Part shown: piece by piece, positions 44,519-53,420 of the stretch | Layout of the letters: every line of letters begins with the position of its first letter | Position numbering within the stretch: the stretch's first letter is position 1 | From: Sphingobium sp. HWE2-09 | GTDB taxonomy: Bacteria > Pseudomonadota > Alphaproteobacteria > Sphingomonadales > Sphingomonadaceae | DNA: 64,000 bases | Direction: 5' to 3' | NCBI RefSeq assembly: GCF_035989265.1 | Contig: NZ_JAYKZX010000001.1 | Location: forward strand, 248,001 to 312,000 | Program-made: the position numbers and the translations under genes | Notes under the pieces: model-generated | Seen by the model: only the letters and a program-made list of their open reading frames with translations | The model's database searches: none | Told to the model about the DNA's origin: nothing

Positions 44519-44902
44519 ATGCCGCAACTGACACGCACGCGCCTGGATATGTGTCGCAAACTGATAGCGTCCCGCAAGATCGTAGGCGATCGGTTGGGCT
44601 ACGGCATGTGTTCGAGCCCAATTCTGGACATGCTGCTGGAGTTGTTCGTCGCGACGCATGAGGGTCGGTCTGCCTATTCCTGGTCGCTCTGCATGTTCGC
44701 GCATGTCCCGATTTCCACGGCCCTTCGCAAGATGGAAACGATGGAACAGGAGGGAATGGTCCTCCGCGAAAAAGCCGACCGAGATCGACGCCGAATTCAG
44801 GTATGCCTGACGCCCAAAGGCCGCGCGGCCGTCGAGGGCGTGCTCGATCGACTGGTGCAAGTCTACGCTGCCGAACCGATCGCCACATCGGCCGCAGCTT
44901 AA
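44519..44902 (+). CDS. MarR-like winged-helix regulator
   Basis: A 127-aa DNA-binding protein. SPILDMLLELFVATHEGRSA starts the winged helix, HVPISTALRKMETMEQEGMV is the recognition helix region and REKADRDRRRIQVCLTPKGR is the wing with the usual D-x-R pair. This resembles MarR/PadR-like one-domain regulators, with a shorter N-terminal dimerisation helix. ATG 44519 has GGAG upstream. No obvious target operon is adjacent. Confidence 0.78.
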   Translation: MPQLTRTRLDMCRKLIASRKIVGDRLGYGMCSSPILDMLLELFVATHEGRSAYSWSLCMFAHVPISTALRKMETMEQEGMVLREKADRDRRRIQVCLTPKGRAAVEGVLDRLVQVYAAEPIATSAAA

Positions 44903-45532
44903 GGCTGTCGGTTTACCGCCAGAGCGCCTCCGAACTCCTGAGCACTATCAATGGCACTCTATGCGCGTCAAGCCGCCGCTAGCTGGTTTGCCCAATCGAC
45001 TTCCAATTGAACAAGTCAATTGAGAAGGATGTGAAGCCCTTTGTTGACGAGCCGCACGGCCCACATGTGTCGCCCCTCCTAAACATATCGATGCCGGATA
45101 TGACCACCGGTCGAGCCTGCTCCCTCACGAGCAAGCCGTGCCGCTAAGGCGCAACCACCTGATGCAACCGACGGCGGGCATCATGCATCTTGAGAGCCAG
45201 AGCGATTACTTTCTATTCCGCAACATTGCCGCGAGTGTCCGAGCCGGGAAGGATCTGAGATCGCAGCCCTTCGCTGCTGCAGTCCCAATTTCGGGCAGAG
45301 CTGACTTTATCTTAATTTCTGGCATCGAGTTCCTGTGGCGGAACAATCCTTTTGCGTGCCACTCTACACCATCCCCGTTGAAGATCCGGCATCGTGCCGA
45401 AAAAACCAAAAATTGATCACTATGTGAATTGAATTAATTCGGCATCGCCGATGGTTGATGCAAATGTCGAAATATTTACAATTCGCCATCAAACACGCAA
45501 GAAGCATCGATCAACAATGACGGGATCGCCCA
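44903..45532. other. Intergenic region before the MucR-like gene
   Basis: About 630 bases. An open frame at 45138-45416 (92 codons) has no recognised similarity or convincing ribosome site and is not called. The right part (45410-45500) is A/T-rich for this window (TTGAATTAATT, AAATATTTACAATT) and probably contains the mucR-like promoter and an autoregulatory site. No other structure was seen. Confidence 0.5.
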
Positions 45533-46369
45533 ATGGCCGACGAACAACAGACTGACCTCACCGCTCTCACCGTCCAGCTGCTGAGCGCCTATGTCTCGCG
45601 AAATTCGGTTCCCAGCGAAGGCTTGGCCGATCTCATCAAATCCACGCGCGCAGCGTTGGTTGCGCCTCCGGCACCTGCGGCCCAGAAAGCAGAAGCCGTG
45701 AAGGTAACGCCAGCCGTTTCGGTGCGCAAAAGCCTCGCGTCACCTGAGCACATCATCAGCCTGATCGACGGGAAGCCTTACAAGACTTTGAAGCGGCACC
45801 TGGCGACCCACGGCCTGACACCCGATGACTATCGCGAGCGCTATGGCTTGCCCAAAACCTATCCGTTGGTTGCCGAGAGCTATTCGCAAGCGCGCCGTGC
45901 CGTCGCCCAAAAACTTGGCCTTGGCCATAAGTCCGCTGCGGTCGAGAAACCCGCCGTAGCAACGCAAAGCGATAAGGTCACTCCAGAGATGCCGGCCAGC
46001 GAGAGCAAGCCGGTGCTTGCCAAAGTGACTAAGGGGAACGGGAACCACACCGCGAAAAAGGCTACCCGCCCGAAGGCTGCGGTCTCTCCGGCGTCTGTTA
46101 CGATCAAGCCGGACGAGCAAGTTAAAGAATCGGGTGGCCCAACGAAACGTCCACGGAAAAAGCTCTCGATTGCCACGGCTGATGATCAGCAAAAGACGGC
46201 GAAGCGGGACATTTCGACCTCTGCGAACCCGGGGGATTTAGTGCCTGATGGGACGAAGCCGACGACTACCAAGAATGCCAAAGCGCCTGTCAAAGCCAAG
46301 CCGCTTAAAACGGCGCTCAAAGCCGCCCATCTGGGTGCTCAGGCCAAACCAGCACGCGGCGAAGAATAG
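45533..46369 (+). CDS. MucR/Ros-family regulator with long basic tail and no zinc Cys
   Basis: A 278-aa protein. Residues 1-45 and 60-130 match MucR/Ros: VQLLSAYVSRNSVPSEGLAD, then KPYKTLKRHLATHGLTPDDY and YPLVAESYSQARRAVAQKLG. In Ros the DNA-binding zinc finger uses two Cys before the His pair; here the equivalents are Ser and Asp (HIISLIDGK), so the finger probably folds without zinc, as in some known homologues. The extra 130 residues form a Lys/Ala/Pro-rich tail (KAPVKAKPLKTALKAAHL), absent from ordinary MucR (about 140-150 aa), resembling histone-like tails. Probably a nucleoid-type regulator. Confidence 0.82.
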   Translation: MADEQQTDLTALTVQLLSAYVSRNSVPSEGLADLIKSTRAALVAPPAPAAQKAEAVKVTPAVSVRKSLASPEHIISLIDGKPYKTLKRHLATHGLTPDDYRERYGLPKTYPLVAESYSQARRAVAQKLGLGHKSAAVEKPAVATQSDKVTPEMPASESKPVLAKVTKGNGNHTAKKATRPKAAVSPASVTIKPDEQVKESGGPTKRPRKKLSIATADDQQKTAKRDISTSANPGDLVPDGTKPTTTKNAKAPVKAKPLKTALKAAHLGAQAKPARGEE

Positions 46370-46701
46370 CGTCGGCCAGCGGGGAGGAGCATATATCTTC
46401 CCGTTTGTCATTCCCAGATGCTGAATACGTCAAAGGCGTATGGGACCGGCCAAGACCAAAGCTGTCCATATATCGAGGGTGAATTTGGTACAAAGTGCAG
46501 CCCCGACCCTTTGACGCCATTCAGGCACCAATTTCACATCCGCAGGTCCGGACAGTCCGGTAACCGGCTGGTCGCGACCATTGCACGAACCCGCTCCGCG
46601 GGAGGGTCGCTTGGGGTGACGTAGCGTAGTATTGTTCAGGCTTTGCGAGCGGCGATGTCGCCTTGCGACCGTGGAGTTCCTTCAACGGAAAGGAACTCAC
46701 C
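46370..46701. other. Left end region of the IS91-type element
   Basis: About 330 bases with no gene. The section from about 46540 has short inverted repeats (GGTCCGGACAGTCCGG; GGTCGCGACC; CCCGCTCCGCGGGAGGG), typical of the structured ends of IS91-like elements. A Shine-Dalgarno-like AAAGGAA precedes ATG 46702. The exact IS boundary cannot be fixed because IS91 elements lack terminal inverted repeats and target duplications. Confidence 0.5.
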
Positions 46702-47607
46702 ATGGATGCCATCACTTCCCCGACCCCGAACAATTCACTGCGCGAGCGTATGTTGCAGGACATGACGATGCGTGGCTTTGGGGAGCATACGCAGAAGGAC
46801 TATATTCGGCACTTCCGATCATTTGCCGCGTTTCTCGGTCGCCCTCCCGATACGGCCACGATCGAAGACCTCCGGCGCTTTCAGATTGATCAGCATGAAC
46901 GCGCCGTTGGTCCGGCAACAATCAATGGAGCCGTATCGGCACTGCGCTTCCTGTTCAGTATAACTCTCAAGCGACCGGAGATGGCGCTGGGGCTTGTCGT
47001 CGTTCGCTTCACACCCAAATTGCGGGTGGTTTTGAGCGTTGAGGAGACAGCGCGGCTGCTCGAGGCCGCGCCAGGCATCAAATACAAAGCTGCCCTCAGC
47101 GTTGCCTATGGCGCGGGCCTGCGTGTCTCGGAGGTTGCCCACCTCAAGGTCGATGACATCGACAGCGAGCGCATGATCATCCGTGTCGAGCAGGGCAAGG
47201 GACGCAAGGATCGCAACGCCATGCTCTCACCGCACCTGCTCGATTTGCTTCGCCAATGGTGGCGCGAAGGCAAGCGGCGCGGAGTGATGTTGCCGCATGG
47301 CTGGCTGTTCCCTGGCCGCAACGGCACGGATCCGGTCTCAGCGCGCCAGTTGCATCGCGTCGTGCAGGAAGCAGCTGAGCGCGCCGAGATCCACAAGCGG
47401 GTAAGCCCGCACACATTGCGGCATTCGTTCGCCACTCACCTGCTCGAGCAGGGTGTCGATATCCGCGTCATCCAGGTCCTGCTGGGACACGTGAACATCA
47501 ACACCACCGGCATCTATACTCAGGTTTCGAGCAAGACCATGCGGGCGGTGGCCAGTCCGCTCGACCAAATCGTTGCCGTGATGGAAGGCAGGGGCCCTCC
47601 CGGTTGA
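46702..47607 (+). CDS. Tyrosine recombinase of the IS91-type element
   Basis: A 301-aa XerC/XerD-like integrase. The N-terminal SAM-like domain has MTMRGFGEHTQKDYIRHFRS; the catalytic part shows AYGAGLRVSEVAHLKVDDID (Arg), KGRKDRNAMLSP (Lys), SPHTLRHSFATHLLEQGVDI (HxxR), VLLGHVNINTTGIYTQV (His and Tyr). All catalytic residues are present. ATG 46702 follows AAAGGAACTCACC. It ends 4 bases before the transposase start, so both are translated together. In IS91 relatives this accessory gene may act in resolution or integration. Confidence 0.93.
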   Translation: MDAITSPTPNNSLRERMLQDMTMRGFGEHTQKDYIRHFRSFAAFLGRPPDTATIEDLRRFQIDQHERAVGPATINGAVSALRFLFSITLKRPEMALGLVVVRFTPKLRVVLSVEETARLLEAAPGIKYKAALSVAYGAGLRVSEVAHLKVDDIDSERMIIRVEQGKGRKDRNAMLSPHLLDLLRQWWREGKRRGVMLPHGWLFPGRNGTDPVSARQLHRVVQEAAERAEIHKRVSPHTLRHSFATHLLEQGVDIRVIQVLLGHVNINTTGIYTQVSSKTMRAVASPLDQIVAVMEGRGPPG

Positions 47608-47611
47608 ACCG

Positions 47612-48805
47612 GTGCGCACCTCACTCGAGGTCGCCGACATCTTCCGTAGCGCCGGGCCAGCGTATCGCGCAGCCCATGCCGGGCATCTCAGTCTCGGCCA
47701 GCTCAAGGTCATGACGGCGATCGAGAACTGCCGCACCGCCGCGCTGGGCGGCCACGTCGAGGCCTGCGACGACTGCGGGCATTGGCGGATCGCCTATAAC
47801 TCCTGCCGCAACCGGCATTGCCCCAAATGTCAGGGTGCCGCCGCGCGCACCTGGCTGGCCGCGCGCGAGGCTGATCTGTTGCCGGTCGGCTACTTCCACG
47901 TCGTGTTCACCGTGCCCGCCGAGATCGCTGACATCGCCTGGCAGAACAAGGCGGTGGTCTATGACCTGCTGTTCCGCGCAGCTGCGGACACGATGCTGAC
48001 CATCGGCGCCGATCCCAAACACCTCGGCGCGCGGGTCGGCATCACTGCCGTACTGCACACCTGGGGATCGGCGCTAACTCACCACCCGCATGTGCACATG
48101 ATCGTGCCCGGCGGCGGTATCGCGCTGGACGGCACGCGTTGGATCTCGTCGCGCCCTGCCTTCCTGTTACCAGTGCGCGTGCTGGGCGCGTTGTTCCGCC
48201 GGCTGTTCCTCATACGCCTGCTGGCGTTGTTCGACGCTGGGAAGCTGGCCTTCTTCAACACCTTGGCGAGCCTGGCGACACGCAAGGCCTTCCTGCGGCA
48301 TCTATCCCCGATCCGGAAGAAGCGCTGGGTGGTCTATGCCAAGCCACCCTTTGCCGGACCGCAGGCAGTGCTGGCCTATCTCTCGCGCTACACCCACCGC
48401 GTTGCCATCTCGAACAGGCGCCTCATCGGCTTCGACGAGGCCGGAGTGACATTCTGGTACAAGGATTATCGCCGCGATAGTGCTGAACGCCAGCAGGTCA
48501 TGACGCTGGCGACCGACGAGTTCATCCGCCGCTTCCTGATCCACGTCCTGCCGCGCGGCTTCCACCGCATCCGGCATTACGGCCTGCTCGCCAGCTCATC
48601 CCACAAGGAGGCCATGGCGCTGGCCCGCAGGCTGCTGGGCATTGCTGCGCCGATCGAGGAACCCGAACCCGACGAGCCGCCCGACCATCGCCCGCCATGC
48701 CCATGCTGCGGCGGACACATGACCATTATCGAGACCTTCGCCCGCTGGTGCCAACCGCGCGCGCCACCAACGCCAGCCTCACACGCCCGGAGACACGCGC
48801 CATGA
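47612..48805 (+). CDS. IS91-family rolling-circle (HUH) transposase
   Basis: A 397-aa transposase. The N-terminal zinc ribbon is CDDCGHWRIAYNSCRNRHCP. The HUH metal site is THHPHVHMIVPGGG (about residues 156-169), and the nucleophile Tyr lies in YLSRYTHRVAISNRRL (about residue 259). It nicks DNA and transfers one strand by rolling circle. GTG start at 47612, 4 bases after the recombinase stop. A C-terminal Cys motif (PPCPCCGGHM) may form a second zinc site. Confidence 0.95.
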   Translation: MRTSLEVADIFRSAGPAYRAAHAGHLSLGQLKVMTAIENCRTAALGGHVEACDDCGHWRIAYNSCRNRHCPKCQGAAARTWLAAREADLLPVGYFHVVFTVPAEIADIAWQNKAVVYDLLFRAAADTMLTIGADPKHLGARVGITAVLHTWGSALTHHPHVHMIVPGGGIALDGTRWISSRPAFLLPVRVLGALFRRLFLIRLLALFDAGKLAFFNTLASLATRKAFLRHLSPIRKKRWVVYAKPPFAGPQAVLAYLSRYTHRVAISNRRLIGFDEAGVTFWYKDYRRDSAERQQVMTLATDEFIRRFLIHVLPRGFHRIRHYGLLASSSHKEAMALARRLLGIAAPIEEPEPDEPPDHRPPCPCCGGHMTIIETFARWCQPRAPPTPASHARRHAP

Positions 48806-49032
48806 TCCGGCATGGCTCGCTCTACATGACGGTCGCGCTCATGGCGTCCTGGCCGACGACCGGGCGCATGCCCATCCCGGAATTAAAGCGGGCGCAGGAC
48901 ACGCTGATCCGTAAAACCACCGCTGCTAGCGGCCTGACGCCGCTCGAAATCACGCCGCTCCGCCCGATAGTCGCACCTCCGGCCCGGCAACGTTTACCCG
49001 CCAGAACCACCCCAAAGCCTATTTACCCATAG
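48802..49032 (+). CDS. Small open frame at the end of the IS91-type element
   Basis: A 76-codon frame whose ATG overlaps the transposase stop (ATGA). It has no known domain (MIRHGSLYMTVALMASWPTT and a Pro/Arg-rich end). The overlap suggests possible translation, but it may be chance within the element's right end. Confidence 0.3.
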   Translation: MIRHGSLYMTVALMASWPTTGRMPIPELKRAQDTLIRKTTAASGLTPLEITPLRPIVAPPARQRLPARTTPKPIYP

Positions 49033-49388
49033 AGCAGCGCGTGGGGCCCGCGGGTTCCTGCACTGGAGGCTTTCGTACGCAAGCGCCCGAAACCCTTCGC
49101 ACACCCGGTCATTCGGCGGCAGGGTCGGCTACGTCTGCAATTGATAGGAGCCGTCGTTCCAGATTGCTCAGACCTCGCGAACCCTATTGAAATAATCACA
49201 CTGCCGAACATTTCGACGCAGCAAAAATCGCGGTGGTGCAACTGGCCTTTTCAACTGCCCGTGCTTCGGCACCGAAGCGCCAGCGGCGAATGGGATTTGG
49301 TTCAGTAGGGACCTGCAAGCTACATAGTCGACAGCTCGGCTCAAAGATCCAGCAAACGGGAGAACCGGGCTTCCGCCCCCGTCCATCA
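49033..49388. other. Right end of the IS91-type element and promoter region of the isochorismatase operon
   Basis: No gene is supported. The left part (to about 49150) has the structured sequence of the IS91 terminus (GGGGCCCGCGGG). The remainder has no recognised feature until the operator-like repeat at 49389. The promoter of the next operon probably overlaps that repeat. Confidence 0.5.
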
Positions 49389-49403
49389 TTCGATTTAATC
49401 GAA
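49389..49403. promoter_or_regulatory. LysR-type operator candidate 1 (TTC-N9-GAA)
   Basis: TTCGATTTAATCGAA is an interrupted palindrome with perfect 7-bp arms. It fits the T-N11-A form of LysR sites and lies 103 bases before ATG 49507. The same TTC-N9-GAA layout occurs at 53305, 56117 and 58441. Confidence 0.7.
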
Positions 49404-49506
49404 CGGTGGGCTAAGTTTTATCAGACTGCGCAGCAAAACTCGATCCCGCTAGATCTTCAATCACACCGGAACGATCCGAGTGTACGAAATTCGATTGGAG
49501 ACCGAC

Positions 49507-50163
49507 ATGACCATCAAAGCGACCCCTACCCCCGGCAAATCCCTGATCACGCCGACCGATCACACCCTCGTCATGATCGACTTCCAGTCGCAGATGGCCT
49601 TCGCCACCAAGTCGATTTCGACCGAGCTTTTGCGCAACAACGCCGCTCTCGTCGCCAACGCCGCCGCCGGTTTCAACGTCTCCACCATCCTGACCACGGT
49701 CGCCGTCGACAGCTTCTCCGGCCCGATGTTCAGCGAGATCACTGACGCCTTCCCGAACCAGCCGCTGCTCGACCGCACCTCGATGAATACTTGGGAAGAC
49801 GCCGCCGTCATCGACGAGGTGAACCGCATCGGCAAGGAGCGCGTGATCTTTGCTGGCCTGTGGACCTCGGTCTGCATCGTCGGCCCCGTCGCCTCGGCCA
49901 TCGACCAGGGCTTCGACGTCTATTTCATCTCGGACGCGTGCGGCGACATCTCCGAAGAGGCGCATGAGCGCGCCGTCGAGCGAATGATCCAGCTGGGCGC
50001 CAAGCCGATGACCTCGCTCCAATATCTCCTCGAACTGCAGCGCGACTGGGCAAGGACCGAAACCTACGACATGACCACCGGCTTCGCGAAGAAGTGGGGT
50101 GGCGCTTATGGCCTGGGTATCACTTACGCCAAGACGATGTTCAACGCCTCCGAGGCGCATTGA
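49507..50163 (+). CDS. Isochorismatase-like cysteine hydrolase (YcaC type)
   Basis: A 218-aa hydrolase of the isochorismatase superfamily. TLVMIDFQSQMAFATKSIST carries the Asp, the Lys is in the segment around VNRIGKERVIFAGLWTSVCI, and the nucleophile Cys is in TSVCIVGPVASAID. The layout resembles YcaC-like hydrolases rather than true isochorismatases; the substrate is unknown. ATG 49507 has GGAG upstream. It is the first gene of an operon with a chloroperoxidase-like hydrolase, XapX and an amidohydrolase, and follows operator candidate 1. Confidence 0.87.
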   Translation: MTIKATPTPGKSLITPTDHTLVMIDFQSQMAFATKSISTELLRNNAALVANAAAGFNVSTILTTVAVDSFSGPMFSEITDAFPNQPLLDRTSMNTWEDAAVIDEVNRIGKERVIFAGLWTSVCIVGPVASAIDQGFDVYFISDACGDISEEAHERAVERMIQLGAKPMTSLQYLLELQRDWARTETYDMTTGFAKKWGGAYGLGITYAKTMFNASEAH

Positions 50164-50224
50164 TCCAGCCCGGCGGCCGGGCATCCCCCGGCCGCTTCTC
50201 CCCCATCGTGCCAAGGATTTTCCC

Positions 50225-51064
50225 ATGAGCAACTTCATCACCACCACAGACGGCGTCGACATCTTCTACAAGGATTGGGGCAACAAGGACGCCCAGCCGA
50301 TCATGTTCCATCATGGCTGGCCGCTGTCGTCTGACGACTGGGATGCGCAGATGCTGTTCTTCCTGTCGAAGGGCTATCGCATCGTCGCTCATGACCGTCG
50401 CGGCCATGGCCGCTCCGCCCAGGTCGATTTCGGCCACGACATGGATCATTATGCCGCCGACGCCGCTGCGCTCGTCGCGCATCTCGACCTCAAGGACGCC
50501 ATTCATATCGGTCACTCCACCGGCGGCGGCGAAGTGGCGCGCTATGTCGCCCAATATGGCCAACTGCAGGGCCGCGTCGCCAAGGCGGTGCTCGTCAGTT
50601 CGGTGCCGCCCCTTATGGCGCAGACCGATACCAATCCCGACGGCCTGCCGATGGAGGTGTTCGACGGTATCCGCGCGGCACTGGCGGCGAACCGTGCACA
50701 GATGTTCCGCGATTTTCCCACCGGTCCCTTCTACGGCTTCAACCGCCCCGGCGCGACGGTTCTGCCCGGCGTGATCGACAATTGGTGGCGCCAAGGCATG
50801 ATGGGCAGCGCGCTTGCCCATTATGAGGGAATCACGGCCTTTTCGGAAACCGACCAGACCGAGGACCTCAAGGCCATCACCGTGCCCACGCTGGTTCTGC
50901 AGGGCGATGACGATCAGGTCGTGCCTTACAAGAATGCCGCAGTAATACAGGCGCAACTGTTGCCGAAAGCGACCTCAAAAATCTACGAGGGCTATTCGCA
51001 CGGTATGCTGACCGTAAACGCCGACGTGCTGAACGCCGACATTCTCGCCTTTATCCAGGCCTGA
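50225..51064 (+). CDS. Alpha/beta hydrolase, non-haem chloroperoxidase type
   Basis: A 279-aa protein. HGWPLSSDDWDAQMLFFLSK is the oxyanion region, GHSTGGGEVARYVA the nucleophile elbow (Ser), LVLQGDDDQVVPY the acid and YEGYSHGMLTVN the His. These match cofactor-free haloperoxidase/esterase proteins, which hydrolyse esters and can form peracids. Start ATG 50225 is 61 bases after the isochorismatase-like gene. It is complete, and the substrate is not known. Confidence 0.9.
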   Translation: MSNFITTTDGVDIFYKDWGNKDAQPIMFHHGWPLSSDDWDAQMLFFLSKGYRIVAHDRRGHGRSAQVDFGHDMDHYAADAAALVAHLDLKDAIHIGHSTGGGEVARYVAQYGQLQGRVAKAVLVSSVPPLMAQTDTNPDGLPMEVFDGIRAALAANRAQMFRDFPTGPFYGFNRPGATVLPGVIDNWWRQGMMGSALAHYEGITAFSETDQTEDLKAITVPTLVLQGDDDQVVPYKNAAVIQAQLLPKATSKIYEGYSHGMLTVNADVLNADILAFIQA

Positions 51065-51089
51065 CCCCAGACAACGCCGGAGAACGGAC

Positions 51090-51338
51090 ATGAAAGCCTA
51101 CATCCTCTCCCTCGGTGCCGGCCTCATCGTCGGCATCGTCTACAGCCTGATGGGCGTCCGTTCTCCTGCGCCGCCGGTTATAGCCCTCGTCGGGTTGGCG
51201 GGCATTCTGCTCGGAGAACAATTGATCCCGGTCGTCAAGCGGGTCGCCAGTCTGCCGGAACTGGCCCGGTTCGTCCGCCAGGACTGCGCCCATCATGTGC
51301 TGGGCGAGTTGCCGACCCATGGAAAGCGCGACGCATGA
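51090..51338 (+). CDS. XapX-domain small membrane protein
   Basis: An 82-aa protein with two hydrophobic segments (KAYILSLGAGLIVGIVYSLM; VIALVGLAGILLGEQLIPVV) and the XapX (DUF1427) pattern GVRSPAPPVIALVGLAGILLG. XapX proteins are often encoded with isochorismatase-like and alpha/beta hydrolases. Its stop overlaps the amidohydrolase ATG by 4 bases. Function unknown; inner-membrane location is predicted. Confidence 0.88.
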   Translation: MKAYILSLGAGLIVGIVYSLMGVRSPAPPVIALVGLAGILLGEQLIPVVKRVASLPELARFVRQDCAHHVLGELPTHGKRDA

Positions 51339-53263
51339 TGACCCGCCGCCAGCTGCTCGCCAGCGCCGCCGCCACAACCGCCCTGACTGCACCTATGGAA
51401 AGTTTCGCCATGACCCAGACCGATCTCATCCTCACCAACGCCAAGGTCACGACGCTGGACCGGGAAAACCCGCAGGCACAGGCAGTGGCGATCCGTAACG
51501 GCAAGTTCCTCGCCGTCGGCACCGAGCAGGAAGTGCGCGCCGCCGCCGCGCCGAACGCCCGTGTCGTGGATGCTGGCGGCCGCCGCCTGATCCCCGGCCT
51601 GATCGACAGCCACATCCATGTCATTCGCGGCGGCCTCAACTATAATATGGAACTGCGTTGGGAGGGCGTTCCGACACTGGCCGATGCCATGGCCATGCTG
51701 AAGAAGCAGGCCGAGAATACCCCGCCGCCACAATGGGTGCGTGTTGTCGGCGGCTTCACCGAACATCAGTTCGCCGAGAAGCGCCTGCCCACCATCGCCG
51801 AGATCAACGCCGCCGCCCCCGATACACCCGTCTTCATCCTCCACCTTTACGACCGCGCCCTTCTCAACGCAGCCGCGCTGCGGTCGGTAGGCTATACGAA
51901 AGATACGCCGAACCCACCGGGCGGTGAAATCGTACGCGATGCGCAGGGCAATCCCACGGGCCTGCTGCTGGCCCAACCCAATGCAACGATCCTCTATGCT
52001 ACGCTCGCCAAGGGACCGAAGCTGCCGCAGGACTATCAGCTCAACAGCACGAAGCATTTCATGCGAGAACTTAATAGTCTGGGCGTTACTAGCGTGATCG
52101 ACGCGGGCGGCGGATCGCAAAATTATCCCGACGACTATGAGGTGATCGACCAGCTGCACAAGAATGGCGAGCTGACGCTGCGCATCGCCTACAACCTCTT
52201 CACCCAGAAGCCGAAGGAGGAACTGAAGGACTTTGCGAGCTGGTCGACCCAGATCAAGCCGGGCGACGGCGACGATAGCTATCGCCACAATGGTGCGGGC
52301 GAGATGCTGGTCTACTCGGCGGCCGACTTCGAGGATTTCCGCGTCGCGCGCCCCGACATGGCGCCGGAGATGGAAGGCGACCTGGAACCCGTCATCCGCC
52401 TGCTCGCCGAGCGCCGCTGGCCCTGGCGGCTGCACGCGACATACGACCAGACGATCGGCCGCGCGCTTGACGTGTTCGAGAAGGTGAACAAGGATATTCC
52501 GCTCAAGGGCCTCAACTGGTTCTTCGACCATGCCGAGACGATCAGCGATCGCAATATCGACCGGATCGCGGCCTTGGGCGGCGGCATCGCAGTCCAGCAT
52601 CGCATGGCCTTCCAGGGCGAATATTTCGTCGAACGCTACGGCGCCAAAGCCGCAGAGGCGACACCGCCGATCAAGCGCATGATGGATGCGGGCGTGCCCG
52701 TGGGTGCGGGGACCGATGCGACCCGGGTCGCCAGCTACAACCCCTGGGTATCGCTCAGCTGGTTGGTGACGTCGAAAACTGTGGGTGGTCTGACCCTCTA
52801 TCCAGTACGCAACCGGCTCGACCGCGACACGGCGTTGCGGCTGTGGACCGAGAAGAACACATGGTTCTCGAACGAGGTCGGTAAAAAGGGCCAGATCAAG
52901 GCTGGGCAACTGGCGGATCTGGCGCTGCTGTCGGACGATTATTTCAGCGTGGCGGAAAGCGAGATTGCGCATCTTCGCTCTGTGCTGACCATATTGGGCG
53001 GCAAGATCGTGTATGGCGAGGGCGGTTTCGGCCCGCTCGCCCCGGAAGCCCCCAAGGCGATGCCCGACTGGTCGCCGGTCGCGACGTTCGGCGGTCATTG
53101 GCGCCGGGATGAAGCCGCCAAGAAGATGGCGTCCGCCTGCGGCTGCGCCTCATCCTGCAATGTCCACGGCCATGACCATGCGGCGGCGCTCGGTGCGCGC
53201 GTACCGGCTGCCGACGTCCAGAGTTTCTGGGGCGTCATGGGCTGCGGCTGCTGGGCCGTCTGA
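51335..53263 (+). CDS. Tat-exported metal-dependent amidohydrolase (YtcJ type) with Cys-rich tail
   Basis: A 642-aa protein. It starts with a twin-arginine signal (TRRQLLASAAATTALTA). The amidohydrolase core shows LIPGLIDSHIHVIRGG (HxH metal site), LNWFFDHAETISDRNI and VPVGAGTDATRVASYNPW (Asp). The last 50 residues carry CGCASSCNVHGHDH and GCGCWAV, a Cys/His-rich tail that may bind metal. Substrate unknown. It is the last gene of the operon that begins at 49507 and overlaps XapX by 4 bases. Periplasmic location is inferred from the signal. Confidence 0.9.
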   Translation: MMTRRQLLASAAATTALTAPMESFAMTQTDLILTNAKVTTLDRENPQAQAVAIRNGKFLAVGTEQEVRAAAAPNARVVDAGGRRLIPGLIDSHIHVIRGGLNYNMELRWEGVPTLADAMAMLKKQAENTPPPQWVRVVGGFTEHQFAEKRLPTIAEINAAAPDTPVFILHLYDRALLNAAALRSVGYTKDTPNPPGGEIVRDAQGNPTGLLLAQPNATILYATLAKGPKLPQDYQLNSTKHFMRELNSLGVTSVIDAGGGSQNYPDDYEVIDQLHKNGELTLRIAYNLFTQKPKEELKDFASWSTQIKPGDGDDSYRHNGAGEMLVYSAADFEDFRVARPDMAPEMEGDLEPVIRLLAERRWPWRLHATYDQTIGRALDVFEKVNKDIPLKGLNWFFDHAETISDRNIDRIAALGGGIAVQHRMAFQGEYFVERYGAKAAEATPPIKRMMDAGVPVGAGTDATRVASYNPWVSLSWLVTSKTVGGLTLYPVRNRLDRDTALRLWTEKNTWFSNEVGKKGQIKAGQLADLALLSDDYFSVAESEIAHLRSVLTILGGKIVYGEGGFGPLAPEAPKAMPDWSPVATFGGHWRRDEAAKKMASACGCASSCNVHGHDHAAALGARVPAADVQSFWGVMGCGCWAV

Positions 53264-53304
53264 TCCGAAAGGCACCCTCCCTACCGGGGGGTACCCTTCG
53301 GGTG

Positions 53305-53319
53305 TTCGATAATCTGGAA
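53305..53319. promoter_or_regulatory. LysR-type operator candidate 2 (TTC-N9-GAA)
   Basis: TTCGATAATCTGGAA has the same TTC-N9-GAA layout as candidate 1 with an A/T-rich spacer, preceded by GTG and followed by C. It lies 101 bases before ATG 53421, a spacing close to that in the other three promoters. Confidence 0.65.
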
Positions 53320-53420
53320 CGCACTCTCTGATTTTATGCGGATCGTTCGGATTATCCTGGTTGTGTAGAAGGTGCTTGCGACCTCATCGGAAGCCCGACG
53401 CCACTCACCGGAGATACAAT

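Larger units (their letters stand above)
46540..49150 (+). mobile_element. IS91-type element with tyrosine recombinase and HUH transposase (ends approximate)
   Basis: The element carries two genes in tandem, a tyrosine recombinase (46702-47607) and an IS91-family Y1 transposase (47612-48805), an arrangement known in several IS91-family members. IS91 elements move by rolling circle and can carry off neighbouring genes. The ends given are estimates from the structured spacer sequence on both sides. Both genes look intact. Confidence 0.7.

Noticed and set aside
45138..45416. A possible 92-aa gene in the long spacer before the MucR-like gene
   Set aside because: No ribosome site, no known domain and uneven codon use; it could be chance.
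51293..53098. A 601-codon open frame on the minus strand
   Set aside because: It lies opposite the clearly coding amidohydrolase gene, shows no domain, and its composition mirrors that gene. It is a shadow caused by high GC.
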